A stretch of 34,309 nucleotides of DNA from Patescibacteria group bacterium (GCA_040753135.1 JBFMGR010000002.1:41233-75541), one strand, 5' to 3'; positions 24,063-32,293 are shown, counted from the stretch's first letter. Notes: generated from the letters alone by a model not told the origin. A program made the numbers and translations.

Positions 24063-24719
24063 ATGGTTAAAACAAAGCATCTTTTTATCAGCTTTTTTGT
24101 TCTGGCAATTTTCCTATTTGGTGAAATTTTCAGGTTGTCTTTTTGGTGGTTCAGCCTGTTAACTTTGGCGGCTTTAATTGAACTAATCAGCTTTTCTCAG
24201 CCAATCAAGGTTCGGATTTTAAAACTGATTATTTTTTTGGCTGGCGGTCTAAGCATTTTTTTGTTTAGCGGGTTTTTCGCTTATTTTTTTATCAGCCTGC
24301 TTGCTTTGGCTTATTTTTTTGTTTTTGAACCAATTAAGACTAAAGCCAAAGAAGAGTGGCTGGTTTATAGTTTAAGTTTTTTAGTTTTTTTTGAGCTTTT
24401 CTACCTGGCTTCAAGCCTGAAATTCGCTTTTATTTTTACCTGGCTTTTGTTCTTGGTTTTTTCTTATTCAGTTATTTGGCTGTCTTTTCCTGAACTGAAA
24501 AAAATTCTGGCCGGGATTTTCTCCTTTGTTTTATCCCAGTTTTTTTTAATCTTTTATTTTTTGCCGTTTGGCTATTTTACCGGCGCGGCTTTAACTTTAC
24601 TGTTTTTAATTTTTGGCTTGCGCTTTATTCTTGGCCGGTTGAGCTCTAACCAAATAGTTGGATTTGTCTTTGCCCTTCTTGCTTTATTGATTTCTTCGGG
24701 AATTAAGCCCAGAGTTTAA
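24063..24719 (+). CDS. Polytopic membrane protein of unknown function
   Basis: The 218 residues are almost wholly hydrophobic, with roughly eight membrane segments (for example LIIFLAGGLSIFLFSGFF, LVYSLSFLVFFELFYL, AALTLLFLIFGLRFILG). It is rich in Phe, Leu and Ile, with few charged residues in loops. I recognise no family motif. It begins three bases after the clpB stop, so it is probably co-transcribed with it, but this gives no functional clue. Confidence 0.7.
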   Translation: MVKTKHLFISFFVLAIFLFGEIFRLSFWWFSLLTLAALIELISFSQPIKVRILKLIIFLAGGLSIFLFSGFFAYFFISLLALAYFFVFEPIKTKAKEEWLVYSLSFLVFFELFYLASSLKFAFIFTWLLFLVFSYSVIWLSFPELKKILAGIFSFVLSQFFLIFYFLPFGYFTGAALTLLFLIFGLRFILGRLSSNQIVGFVFALLALLISSGIKPRV

Positions 24720-24762
24720 TTCGGGCGCTGTTATGTTCTATAACGATATTTAGTTTTATTCA

Positions 24763-25410
24763 CTATTCCGTAGAAATTAGATTGAATTTCCCGAGCATCA
24801 GTTTGTCTTTTTCGTTACCCGCCACAAAATGTATATTGTAGATTTTAATTTCTGTCATAGAGATTAATTCACGTAGTCTTTTTCTTATTTTGTCCAATTT
24901 ATCCTCTTGATTTTTGACATGGCCGATTGTAATGTGCGGTTGGAATTGATCCAGCACAAAAGGATTGCCATATCGCATCAGCATTTCTTTTTGTCTTGCG
25001 GTATATTTTCTGTGTGGGGTTAAATAATCTGCGTCAATACAACCACTTTTCAGTTTTGCCACTTCTTCCACAATTTTTTCATGCAGTTTTACCAAAGCGT
25101 CGCTTTTCTCAATTTTCAGAAAAATCAATCCAAAATGGAAATAATTTATGTCTTCGATCTTTACGGTAAAGCTTTTTTGCGTTTTTGAGATGCCCTTTAA
25201 TTTTTCTGCTATTAATCTAATATTTTCATTCGGCACACTTAAATCGTAAAGATTTAAATGTGGATGCTTGCTTCCTGAAAAACCTTTCTTTGCTCTATAT
25301 TTATCAACAAGTAAATTATTTGCTTTAATAATTTCACGACAAATTTGTGATCCCATCGGCACTTCAATTCCTATACCCACCCATATACAATTTTGGTTTT
25401 GTTTGACCAT
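24763..25410 (-). CDS. 2H phosphoesterase-like protein (2'-5' RNA ligase / cyclic phosphodiesterase superfamily)
   Basis: Two His motifs typical of the 2H fold are present: HPHLNLYDL near residue 48 and QPHITIGHV near 155 (counted from the chosen start). The first has Asn instead of the usual Thr/Ser after the His-x position, so activity is uncertain. Related proteins open cyclic phosphates or join RNA 2'-5' ends. I chose the ATG at 25410 (215 residues, MVKQNQNCIWVGIGIEV). A TTG at 25452 would extend it by 14 polar residues and overlap pth by 11 bases. It lies downstream of pth on the same strand and may share its transcript. Confidence 0.72.
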   Translation of the reverse strand: MVKQNQNCIWVGIGIEVPMGSQICREIIKANNLLVDKYRAKKGFSGSKHPHLNLYDLSVPNENIRLIAEKLKGISKTQKSFTVKIEDINYFHFGLIFLKIEKSDALVKLHEKIVEEVAKLKSGCIDADYLTPHRKYTARQKEMLMRYGNPFVLDQFQPHITIGHVKNQEDKLDKIRKRLRELISMTEIKIYNIHFVAGNEKDKLMLGKFNLISTE

Positions 25411-25441
25411 GTTTTCAATTTTTCGCTTCTCATGACAACAT

Positions 25442-25975
25442 TTAGCTTTCAAGCCATTGATTGGTTAAATCAAGAGCTTTAGGGAAAGATACTTGTTCAA
25501 TAATTTGTTCTTCCTTTTTGGTGATCTTCCTTAAAACTAAAGCTTCCGCTTTTTGTTCTGAATTTTCCGGCCTAACTCCAATTCTGATTCGGGCGAATTG
25601 GTTTGAACCTATGGCCCGGATAATTGATTCAATTCCATGATGCCCGGCGGCTAAACTTTGGTGAGTAAACTTAACTTTGCCAAAAATCAAATCTGTGTCA
25701 TCATGAATAACCAAGATTCTTTCCGGAAGCAGTTTGTAGTAGTTCAAAAGCTGTTTTATTGCCGGGCCTGATTGGTTCATATAAGCTGAAAGCTTAACTA
25801 AGCCAAGTTTGTTTTTGGTTTTTATCTCCGCCGGGAGCTTCGAGATTTTTTTCCAATTGCCTTGTTGGTTTAACGAGTTGTTTGATAAAAAATCTAAAAA
25901 TTCCTTGCCAATGTTGTGTTTAGTCTTGGCGTATTTTTCTTCCGGATTTCCTAAGCCAATAATTAACTTGTCCAT
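25442..25975 (-). CDS. pth: Peptidyl-tRNA hydrolase
   Basis: This enzyme frees tRNA from stalled peptidyl-tRNA in the cytoplasm. The family signatures are all visible: IIGLGNPEEKYAKTKHNIG with the catalytic His in HNIG, LSAYMNQSG, LVIHDDTDLIFGK with the Asp, and AAGHHGIESIIRAIG with FARIRIGV. The 177-residue length is normal for bacterial Pth. It is transcribed opposite to the flanking blocks and is first in a two-gene minus-strand unit. Confidence 0.95.
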   Translation of the reverse strand: MDKLIIGLGNPEEKYAKTKHNIGKEFLDFLSNNSLNQQGNWKKISKLPAEIKTKNKLGLVKLSAYMNQSGPAIKQLLNYYKLLPERILVIHDDTDLIFGKVKFTHQSLAAGHHGIESIIRAIGSNQFARIRIGVRPENSEQKAEALVLRKITKKEEQIIEQVSFPKALDLTNQWLES

Positions 25976-26141
25976 AGGTCAGATTTTAGATTATAGATTT
26001 TAGAATAATTTTCAATTTTCAATGAATTTTCAATGAATCAATTTCCAATAGAACCCTACTAATTTACGAATTATTACTAATAGCTACCAATCAATCTTAT
26101 AGTATTATTGGTGCTGATTAGTAAATTGGCAAGAGACAGCA
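25976..26141. repeat. Divergent intergenic region with repeat words
   Basis: Divergent promoters for pth and the signal peptidase gene are expected here, but none stands out. The region holds AGATTTTAGATTATAGATTT, TTTTCAATTTTCAATG and TACTAATTTACGAATTATTAC words, the last partly complementary to GATTAGTAAATTGG at about 26115-26128. No gene is seen. Confidence 0.5.
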
Positions 26142-26738
26142 ATGAAGCCAAGGAGTTGTCATCTTGCTGATTTTTTGATAAGATTGCTTAAAATGAGTTT
26201 CCGTAAGTTTAAAATCTTTTCCCTTGAGCTTTTAGAATCTATTTTGCTTTCTCTGATTATTATTTTACCAATCAGATTTTTTATTATCCAGCCCTTTTTT
26301 GTTAAGGGCCAGTCAATGGAGCCGAATTTCCATGAAAATGATTATTTGATAGTTGATGAACTTTCTTTCCGTCTCCGCCAGCCGGGTCGAGGCGAAGTGA
26401 TTGTTTTGCGTTCGCCAATTCAGGAAAATTATTTTTTCATCAAAAGAATCGTTGGCCTGCCCGGAGAGACCATAGAGATAAAAAACAGCCAAATTACTGT
26501 TTATTCAGAAGAATATCCCCAGGGGTTAGTTTTGTCTGAGCCTTATTTAGCTAAGGAAATTACAACCGAAGGCAATTTTCGAATCGAGGTTGGCGACAAC
26601 CAATATTTTGTTTTGGGAGACAATCGGTCTGCCTCTTATGATTCCAGGCGCTGGGGTTTGCTGGGAGGAGAAGATATTATTGGCCGGGTTTGGTTAAGGC
26701 TTTGGCCGATTAAAGCGGCAACAGTGTTTGCCCAGTAG
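26142..26738 (+). CDS. lepB: Signal peptidase I
   Basis: This is a membrane-bound Ser/Lys-dyad protease that removes signal peptides. It has one N-terminal membrane helix (about 30-50, LLESILLSLIIILPIRFF), the catalytic Ser in VKGQSMEPNF, the catalytic Lys in FFIKRIVGLPGE, and the LGDNRSASYDSRRWG box near the end. The 198-residue length fits the short Gram-positive-like form. Two starts are possible: ATG 26142 or ATG 26193 (MSFRKFKIFS); neither has a strong Shine-Dalgarno sequence. It would process the many secreted dockerin and cohesin proteins encoded in this window. Confidence 0.94.
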   Translation: MKPRSCHLADFLIRLLKMSFRKFKIFSLELLESILLSLIIILPIRFFIIQPFFVKGQSMEPNFHENDYLIVDELSFRLRQPGRGEVIVLRSPIQENYFFIKRIVGLPGETIEIKNSQITVYSEEYPQGLVLSEPYLAKEITTEGNFRIEVGDNQYFVLGDNRSASYDSRRWGLLGGEDIIGRVWLRLWPIKAATVFAQ

Positions 26739-26962
26739 TGAATTTCATTGCAACACTGCTTCATTGTTTCATTGTTGAAAACCCATCCATACAGCAGAAT
26801 GGGGTTACATTGTCAAAATTGGAATCAGGAATAATGAATTATGAATAATGAATTAAGAGAAAAGTTATATCCTAAAATCTAAAATCTTATTTTGTCTCGC
26901 TTCGTCTCGTTATGTCTCGCTACGACGAGATTTAACGCAGCCAGAAAAATTAGGAAAAGAGA
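26739..26962. repeat. Repeat-filled gap before hisS, with three 10-bp tandem units (26894-26923)
   Basis: TTTCATTGCAACACTGCTTC and GTTTCATTGTTG words come first, then AATGAATTATGAATAATGAATT, then CTAAAATCTAAAATCTT. GTCTCGCTTC, GTCTCGTTAT and GTCTCGCTAC follow in tandem at 26894, 26904 and 26914, ending in ACGAGAT, which can pair with part of a unit. No credible gene lies here; the reading frame through the tandem units has no family match. Confidence 0.65.
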
Positions 26963-28312
26963 ATGTCCAAAAAGCCACAAAAAGCAATCCCATCAGTTGG
27001 GCGGGAAAAAACTAAACGGTTATTGTCAGCTCCAAGGGGCATTCAGGACATCTTGCCGCCAGAAGTTTTTTATTTTGAAAAACTGGAAAATATCATTTCT
27101 GATTTAGCTGCTTTTTATAATTACGAGAGGATTGAGCTGTCCTTATTGGAAAGCAAGGCTTTATTTGAACGAAGCCTTGGTTTAGAAGGGGGGACTGCGA
27201 ATAAACAACTTTATGTTTGCCAAACCAAAAGCAGAGATAAATTAGTTCTCCGTCCCGAGGCGACCACTGGATCGGCCCGAGCTTATATTCAAAATAGTAT
27301 GTTTAATTGGCCCCAGCCGGTGAAACTTTGGTATTGGGGGCCAATGTTCTATCAGGGGGATTTTTCTACTGGCAAACATCAGCAGTTTTGGCAAGCCGGA
27401 TTTGAATATTTTGGCTCTGACAACCCGATTGTTGAAGCAGAATTAATTCAGTTGGGTTTAAAAATTAGTAAAAAATTCGGCCTTAAAAACAGTTATGTAG
27501 AGATTAACAGCATTGGTTGTTCTGGTTGCCGCCGAATTTATCGTCGGGCTTTGAAACAACATTATCGCTATAAGCTGAAAAGAGTTTGTTCGGATTGCCG
27601 GAATCGATATAAAAAAAATGCGCTTCAGCTCCTGAATTGTGAAAATAAGCTTTGTTTTGAATCTAAAACCCAAGCGCCGGAAAGCTTAGATTATCTTTGT
27701 AAGTCCTGCAACCTTCATTTCAAAAAAGTTTTAGACCATTTAGACAGTTTAGCTATCCCTTATCTGCTCAACCCTCGCCTTGTTCGGGGCTTGGACTATT
27801 ATAATCGGACAGTTTTTGAATTCAGGGCTGATAGCCAAGAGTTGGGGGCGAAGACTGTTTTTGAGGACAAGAGGGATTCAATTGCTTTTGCCGGCGGCGG
27901 CCGGTATGATTATCTGGTTAAACAATTCGGCGGTCCGGACACGCCCGGTTGCGGCTTTGCCCTTGAGGTGGAAAAAATAATCAGTTTAATAAATAAGGAC
28001 CCCAATGATGGTTTTGTAGATGTTTATCTGGTTCAGATTGGCAATTTGGCCAAGATAAAACTGCTCCAGCTTTTTGAAGATTTTAAAAAAGCCAAAATTA
28101 AAATCGGTTTTGATCTGGGGTCTGACAATTTAAAACCGCAGCTTAAATCAGCAGCCCGGCTCGGATCTCGCTTTGCTTTAATTTTAGGTCAAGAAGAAGC
28201 GCTTCATGGCGAGATTATTATTCGCGATATGAAAACCGGGGCACAGGAAACCGTGAGTTTGGGGAAAGTCATTAATTTAGTTAAGAAACGGCTTAAGAAA
28301 AAATCATTGTAA
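26963..28312 (+). CDS. hisS: Histidyl-tRNA synthetase
   Basis: This class II aminoacyl-tRNA synthetase charges tRNA-His. It has RGIQDILPPE at the start, motif 1 (YNYERIELSLLESKALFERS), VLRPEATTGSARAYI, the histidine motif LVRGLDYYNRTVFEF with the catalytic Arg, FAGGGRYDYLVKQFGG, and motif 3 GCGFALEVEKII. A Cys-pair insertion (CSGC, CSDC, CENKLC, CKSC) lies at about 190-265, as in one HisRS subgroup, and could bind zinc. Oddly, motif 2 reads GPMFYQGDFSTGKHQQFWQ. The usual Arg after GPMF is Tyr130, and the usual ERPQxGRYR is replaced. The C-terminal anticodon domain is present. The 449-residue length is normal. Confidence 0.93.
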   Translation: MSKKPQKAIPSVGREKTKRLLSAPRGIQDILPPEVFYFEKLENIISDLAAFYNYERIELSLLESKALFERSLGLEGGTANKQLYVCQTKSRDKLVLRPEATTGSARAYIQNSMFNWPQPVKLWYWGPMFYQGDFSTGKHQQFWQAGFEYFGSDNPIVEAELIQLGLKISKKFGLKNSYVEINSIGCSGCRRIYRRALKQHYRYKLKRVCSDCRNRYKKNALQLLNCENKLCFESKTQAPESLDYLCKSCNLHFKKVLDHLDSLAIPYLLNPRLVRGLDYYNRTVFEFRADSQELGAKTVFEDKRDSIAFAGGGRYDYLVKQFGGPDTPGCGFALEVEKIISLINKDPNDGFVDVYLVQIGNLAKIKLLQLFEDFKKAKIKIGFDLGSDNLKPQLKSAARLGSRFALILGQEEALHGEIIIRDMKTGAQETVSLGKVINLVKKRLKKKSL

Positions 28313-28356
28313 AAACAGCATTTTTATAGTAAAATTAGGTTAATTATATTAAAGCA

Positions 28357-28626
28357 ATGGCAATTGTAGTTAAAAGAAAAGAAGGCGAAACAGAGTCAAG
28401 TTTTCTTTATCGGGCTTCTAAAAGAATTCAGAAATCAGGCATTTTGTTAGAGGCAAGAAGGAACAGGTTTCACCATAAAACACTTTCCAAAAACAAAGTT
28501 AAGGCTAAAGCCAAACACAGTTTAGCTATGGGAAAGCTGATTAGAAAACAGCTGAAATTTGGTTATTCTCCGGAAGAAGCAGTGGCAATGGCTAAAAGAA
28601 TTCTGAAGGGGATTACCAGAAAATAG
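28357..28626 (+). CDS. rpsU: Small basic protein, probable ribosomal protein bS21
   Basis: The 89 very basic residues include a segment like bS21: SFLYRASKRIQKSGILLEAR followed by RNRFHHKTLSKNKVKAKAK. A C-terminal extension (SPEEAVAMAKRILKGITRK) makes it longer than the usual 55-75 residues. bS21 helps the 30S subunit bind the mRNA start region. It lies 44 bases after hisS and before a yqeY-like gene, and rpsU-yqeY is a common bacterial gene order, which supports the call. Confidence 0.7.
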   Translation: MAIVVKRKEGETESSFLYRASKRIQKSGILLEARRNRFHHKTLSKNKVKAKAKHSLAMGKLIRKQLKFGYSPEEAVAMAKRILKGITRK

Positions 28627-28762
28627 CAGTCATTTTAATTTCCAATTGCCAATTCGCAATTTACAATAAATATCGCGGTTTTCAATTTTCAAACATTCAA
28701 ACTGGGGTGTTGGTCATTGAAAATTGAATGAAAATTGAAAATTGAGAACTGAATTTTCCCAA
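28627..28762. repeat. Inverted repeat of TTTTCAATTTTCA words
   Basis: TTTTCAATTTTCA (28679-28691) and TGAAAATTGAAAA (28729-28741) are perfect complements around a 37-base loop. AATTTCCAATTGCCAATTC words lie upstream. The hairpin could end the hisS-rpsU transcript, though there is no GC-rich stem with a T-run. Confidence 0.65.
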
Positions 28763-29239
28763 ATGACTCTTTTAGAAACTATTAAATCCGATACTATAAA
28801 CGCTCTTAAATCAGGCGATAAGTTTAAATATGAAGCTCTAAAGCTTTTACTTGCTTCTTTACAGAATAAAGAAATTGATAAACAGGGCAAAGCGGGATTA
28901 GAAGCGGTTTTAACAGACAAAGAAGTCCAGGAAGTGGTTTTATCAGAGATAAAAAAACGCCGCGAAGCTATTGAGGTTTATGAAAAAGCCGGGCGCCAAG
29001 ATCTGGCTGAACAGGAGAAGAAAGAACTGGAGATAATTTCTGTTTACGCGCCAAAACAGCTTTCAGAAACAGAGATTAAAAAAGAACTCGAGGAACTGAT
29101 TGCCCCTCTTGGGTCTGCGCCAAACGCAGCCGGCGCAGTTGAGATGGGCGTTTTAATGAAAGAGTGCGCCCAGAAATTTAAGGGCCGGGCCGATATGGGT
29201 TTGGTTTCAAAAATAGCCAAGGAATTGCTGGGCAGTTAA
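28763..29239 (+). CDS. GatB/YqeY domain protein
   Basis: This is a small helical protein with the tail domain shared with GatB of the tRNA-dependent amidotransferase. The start ATG 28763 gives the usual opening MTLLETIKSDTINALKSGDK. EALKLLLASLQNKEID, EVVLSEIKKRREAIEVYEKA, EISVYAPKQLS-type and VLMKECAQKFKGRADMGLVS segments match the family over its full length (158 residues). It probably aids tRNA recognition, but its role outside GatB is not well defined. A TTG seven codons upstream is less likely because that sequence belongs to the repeat. Confidence 0.9.
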   Translation: MTLLETIKSDTINALKSGDKFKYEALKLLLASLQNKEIDKQGKAGLEAVLTDKEVQEVVLSEIKKRREAIEVYEKAGRQDLAEQEKKELEIISVYAPKQLSETEIKKELEELIAPLGSAPNAAGAVEMGVLMKECAQKFKGRADMGLVSKIAKELLGS

Positions 29240-29327
29240 AGATATTAATATACTAATAGCCCGAAAGATGCTAATTCTTTTATTATCTTTGTATTATTAG
29301 CACAATTAGTATATTAGTATCGTTTTC
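29240..29327. repeat. ATTAGTATATTAGTA inverted repeat
   Basis: TAATATACTAAT near 29246 and ATTAGTATATTA near 29305 are complementary (12 bp). GCTAAT and ATTAGC lie further in. This could be a weak hairpin between yqeY-like and ybeY genes. Related words lie at 26060-26125. Confidence 0.6.
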
Positions 29328-29732
29328 ATGATAGTTCTGGAAAATTTCAGTCATTATAAGGTAAAAAAAACCGAATTGCTAAAGACCATTAAGTCTGTTT
29401 TAAAACATCTGGAAGTTTGGCCCAGCTGGTGGCTTGAGGTTTATCTGGTTGATTATTCGCAGATGGAAGAACTTCATCGGCAACTGTTAAAAAAATCCGG
29501 TCCGACTACTGTTATCAGTTTGGGTTTACCGGATAATTTTTTTTTAGCTGGTCTTTCCGGCGGCGGGGAGGTTTATCTTTGTCCGGAAGAAATAAAAAAA
29601 TCCGGTTTGTCTTTAGAATATTTCCTTATTCACGGTATTTTACACCTGGCCGGCTTTAACCATCAAACTCAAAAACAGGAAAAATTGATGCTTGCCAAAG
29701 AAGCAGAAATTTGTGCTAAAATAGGTTTATGA
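29328..29732 (+). CDS. ybeY: Endoribonuclease YbeY (16S rRNA maturation)
   Basis: This zinc-dependent rRNA maturation factor is recognised by LIHGILHLAGFNHQTQ, matching HGxLHLxGxDH with the three metal-binding His. The Asp before the last His is Asn here (GFNH). EVYLCPEEIKKSG upstream corresponds to the family's GDI/EIxIxxE strand. The 134-residue length is slightly short. The stop overlaps the next ATG (TTATGA), suggesting coupling with ftsA. Confidence 0.87.
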   Translation: MIVLENFSHYKVKKTELLKTIKSVLKHLEVWPSWWLEVYLVDYSQMEELHRQLLKKSGPTTVISLGLPDNFFLAGLSGGGEVYLCPEEIKKSGLSLEYFLIHGILHLAGFNHQTQKQEKLMLAKEAEICAKIGL

Positions 29733-30955
29733 ATTCTAACTTATTTTTTGTTTTAGATCTGGGCAGCCATTCGGTCAAAGGGGTTTTGGCTGATATTGAT
29801 TTAAAGTCCAGAGTAGTTGAGATTATTGCCCGAGCTGAAGCAAAATCCTCTGGTATTAGACGGGGGATTATTTTTGATCCCGGCGATGCGGCCCAGTCAA
29901 TTAGCGAGGTTTTGCGCCAGATAGAAGAAGTTAGCAAAAAAGAGATTAGCGAAGCAAATATTTTGCTTGGCGGGCCATGTTTAGAAACAAGATTTGCCAA
30001 GGGCAGTATTGTTGTTTCCCGGCCGGACGAAGAGATTGGCCCTGAAGACCAGCGAAGGATTTTAGAAACAGTTGAGGCGCTGCCATCGCCGCAAAACCGA
30101 ACCGTGCTTCATGTGATTCCTCAATATTATATTATTGATGATATTGACAAAATCCGGGAAGTTATTGGGATGCAGGGCAGCCGTTTAACGCTTGAAGCAA
30201 CAGTTATTGATATTTTTAGCCAAGCAATGATTGGCTTAAACAAGTCTTTGGGCATTGTTGGCTTAAAACCCAATCTTTTGATTGCCAATCCGTTAGCTTC
30301 TGCCAAGGCCTTAATCCCCAAGCGAGATAGGGAAGAGGGGGTTTGTGCGATTGATTTTGGCGCCGAAACCACTTCTTTGACGGTTTTTGAAGAAGATAAT
30401 TTGGTTTATTTAGCGGTTATTCCTTTGGGCTCGCAAAACATTACCAATGATATTGCCAACGCTTTGCAGATTCATTTTGACAGCGCCGAAAGGATTAAGA
30501 CCGGTTTTGGCCAGGCCCTGGCCTCAAAAGCAAGCAAAAAAGAAGAGATTGAGCTGTCCCGTTTTGTTGAAGGCGAAGAAGCAGTGGTGACGAAAAAGCA
30601 TTTAGCCGAGATTATTGAAGCTCGGCTTTCCGAGATTCTTGGTTTTGTTAATGATGAACTGAAAAAATTAGGCAAAGCCGGGAAACTGCCAGCCGGAGCG
30701 GTCATCTATGGCGCCGGCGCGGAAATGCCTTATCTTAGCCAGCTGGTCAAAAAAGAACTAAAGTTATCAGTTAGAAAGGGCGGTTTGGACCATCATCGGA
30801 ATTATTTCCCAGACGAAGTCCCGCCCCAGTATCTTAATGCTTATAGTTTAATTCTTTGGCAGCTAGAATCCTTTTTTGGCAGTCATCAAAGCTCTTATTT
30901 TGGTCGGGGCTTGTTTGGGTTTTTTAAAAAACTTTGGGAAAGTTTTATTCCTTAA
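29729..30955 (+). CDS. ftsA: Cell division protein FtsA-like actin-fold ATPase
   Basis: This membrane tether for FtsZ has phosphate-1 VLDLGSHSVKGVL, the 1C-type insert (about 80-165), phosphate-2 VCAIDFGAETTSLTVF and adenosine motif AVIYGAGAEMPYL. The last residues (FGFFKKLWESFIP) form an amphipathic helix like the FtsA membrane-targeting sequence. The 408-residue length is normal. It lies directly upstream of ftsZ (16 bases), the classic order, and overlaps ybeY. Confidence 0.92.
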   Translation: MNSNLFFVLDLGSHSVKGVLADIDLKSRVVEIIARAEAKSSGIRRGIIFDPGDAAQSISEVLRQIEEVSKKEISEANILLGGPCLETRFAKGSIVVSRPDEEIGPEDQRRILETVEALPSPQNRTVLHVIPQYYIIDDIDKIREVIGMQGSRLTLEATVIDIFSQAMIGLNKSLGIVGLKPNLLIANPLASAKALIPKRDREEGVCAIDFGAETTSLTVFEEDNLVYLAVIPLGSQNITNDIANALQIHFDSAERIKTGFGQALASKASKKEEIELSRFVEGEEAVVTKKHLAEIIEARLSEILGFVNDELKKLGKAGKLPAGAVIYGAGAEMPYLSQLVKKELKLSVRKGGLDHHRNYFPDEVPPQYLNAYSLILWQLESFFGSHQSSYFGRGLFGFFKKLWESFIP

Positions 30956-30970
30956 TTTTTTATTATTTTT

Positions 30971-32200
30971 ATGCCTAAAAAATCAAAGATAAAAAAACAG
31001 AAAAAACCAAAAGCCAAACGGGTCATAAAGAAAAAGCCGGCCGAAGCAAAATCAACAGTTAAAGATAAAGTTAAAACCAGTTTTAAAGTTCTGCCGGCTT
31101 CAAGAAAAGATTTTTCTATGCCTAAAATGAAGTTGGTTGGCATTGGCGGCGCAGGCGGCAATGCCTTGACTCGGATTCAGGGAATAGTCAGGGGATTGGA
31201 AACAATCGCTCTAAACACAGATGCTCAAGATCTCCAAAACACTAAAGCGAGTAAAAAAATTCAGATTGGCAGACAGATAACTCGTGGACGGGGTTCTGGC
31301 ATGAATCCGGAGATTGGCCAAAAAGCAGTTGAAGAAAGCAAAGAGCAGATCGCTAAAGCTTTAGAAGGAGCGGAGTTGGTTTTTATTACCTGCGGCCTTG
31401 GCGGCGGTACTGGTTCCGGCGGCTCGCCTATTGTTGCTGAAATTGCCCAATCTCTTGGCATTGTCACCATTGGCGTGGTGACTTTGCCTTTTTCGTTTGA
31501 AGGCAAAGAAAGGCAAGAGGTTGCCCAAGCAAGCCACTTGCTTTTAAAAGAAAGAGTTGACGCTTTGGTCACGGTTCCCAATGACAGAATTTTCAACATT
31601 ATTGATGTTAATACCTCTTTGAAAAAAGCTTTTTGGGAGATTGACGAAATTTTGCGCGAAGGCATTCAGGCAATCTATGATTTAATTATGAAGCCGGGAT
31701 TGATTAATGTTGACTTCGCTGATTTGAAAACAATCATTAAAAATTCCGGAGAATCGCTTTTGGGCATCGGGGTTGCTTCGGGCAAGGATCGGGCGGAAAA
31801 AGCTGCCGCTCAAGCAATCCAATCTCCTTTATTAGATATTACCATTGATGACGCTAAAGGCGTTTTGTTTAATATCTCTGCCCGGGGCAGTTTGAATATG
31901 GTTGAGGTTCAGCAAGCGGCTAAAACTATCACTAATTCAATTTCTGAAAACGCCCGGGTTATTTTTGGCGCCAACTTTGACCATCGTCTGCCGAAAAATA
32001 AATTAAAGATTGTTGTTGTTGCCACCGGCTTTAACCGGTTTCAAGAAGCTTCAACTCTGCCCTTTGACCGTGAATCGGCAGAATCAACCGCAGAAGAAGA
32101 AACCAGTTTGTTGACCCGCGATGTTTTAAAAGAAAAAATTGAGCCGTTTGAATCTTTGGAAGAAGAGCCGGCCTTTTTAAGAAGATTGAAAAAATCTTAA
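30971..32200 (+). CDS. ftsZ: Cell division protein FtsZ with lysine-rich N-terminal extension
   Basis: This is the tubulin-like GTPase that forms the division ring. It has VGIGGAGGNALTRI (about 56-69), the tubulin signature GGGTGSGG, the T7 loop NVDFADLKTII with catalytic Asp, and a C-terminal peptide EEPAFLRRLKKS like the FtsA-binding tail. About 40 extra residues rich in Lys precede the core (KKSKIKKQKKPKAKRV). They are in frame and of coherent composition, so I keep the start at 30971. An alternative ATG at 31118 would give the usual length. Neither start has a strong Shine-Dalgarno sequence. Confidence 0.95.
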   Translation: MPKKSKIKKQKKPKAKRVIKKKPAEAKSTVKDKVKTSFKVLPASRKDFSMPKMKLVGIGGAGGNALTRIQGIVRGLETIALNTDAQDLQNTKASKKIQIGRQITRGRGSGMNPEIGQKAVEESKEQIAKALEGAELVFITCGLGGGTGSGGSPIVAEIAQSLGIVTIGVVTLPFSFEGKERQEVAQASHLLLKERVDALVTVPNDRIFNIIDVNTSLKKAFWEIDEILREGIQAIYDLIMKPGLINVDFADLKTIIKNSGESLLGIGVASGKDRAEKAAAQAIQSPLLDITIDDAKGVLFNISARGSLNMVEVQQAAKTITNSISENARVIFGANFDHRLPKNKLKIVVVATGFNRFQEASTLPFDRESAESTAEEETSLLTRDVLKEKIEPFESLEEEPAFLRRLKKS

Positions 32201-32219
32201 ACCCCAATCTCAAGCTGTC

Positions 32220-32243
32220 TCACCGGCGGTACCGCCGGAGTGA
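32220..32243. promoter_or_regulatory. GC-rich palindrome (possible operator or ftsZ terminator)
   Basis: CCGGCGGTACCGCCGG at 32223-32238 is a perfect 16-base palindrome, flanked by TCA and GTGA that can extend it. It sits 20 bases after the ftsZ stop and 25 bases before a TTGACA box. It lacks a T-run. It may be an operator for the downstream promoter or a weak terminator. Confidence 0.5.
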
Positions 32244-32262
32244 ACTTGATTTACTGACTTTC

Positions 32263-32292
32263 TTGACAAACAGAGATTCTCTGCGATACTAA
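32263..32292 (+). promoter_or_regulatory. Promoter P1, sigma70-like
   Basis: A perfect -35 TTGACA (32263-32268) is followed after 18 bases by TACTAA (32287-32292), or after 16 by GATACT. The same pair recurs at 32470-32498. Transcription would start near 32299 and meet a terminator at 32338-32370. Confidence 0.65.
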
Positions 32293-32293
32293 C

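Noticed and set aside
24720-24762. GTTATgttctATAAC hairpin between convergent genes as a terminator
   Set aside because: Five-base AT-rich stem without a clear T-run; too weak to list.
26892-27107. Reading frame through the GTCTCG tandem units overlapping the hisS start
   Set aside because: TTG start, no family resemblance, and it runs mostly out of frame inside hisS.
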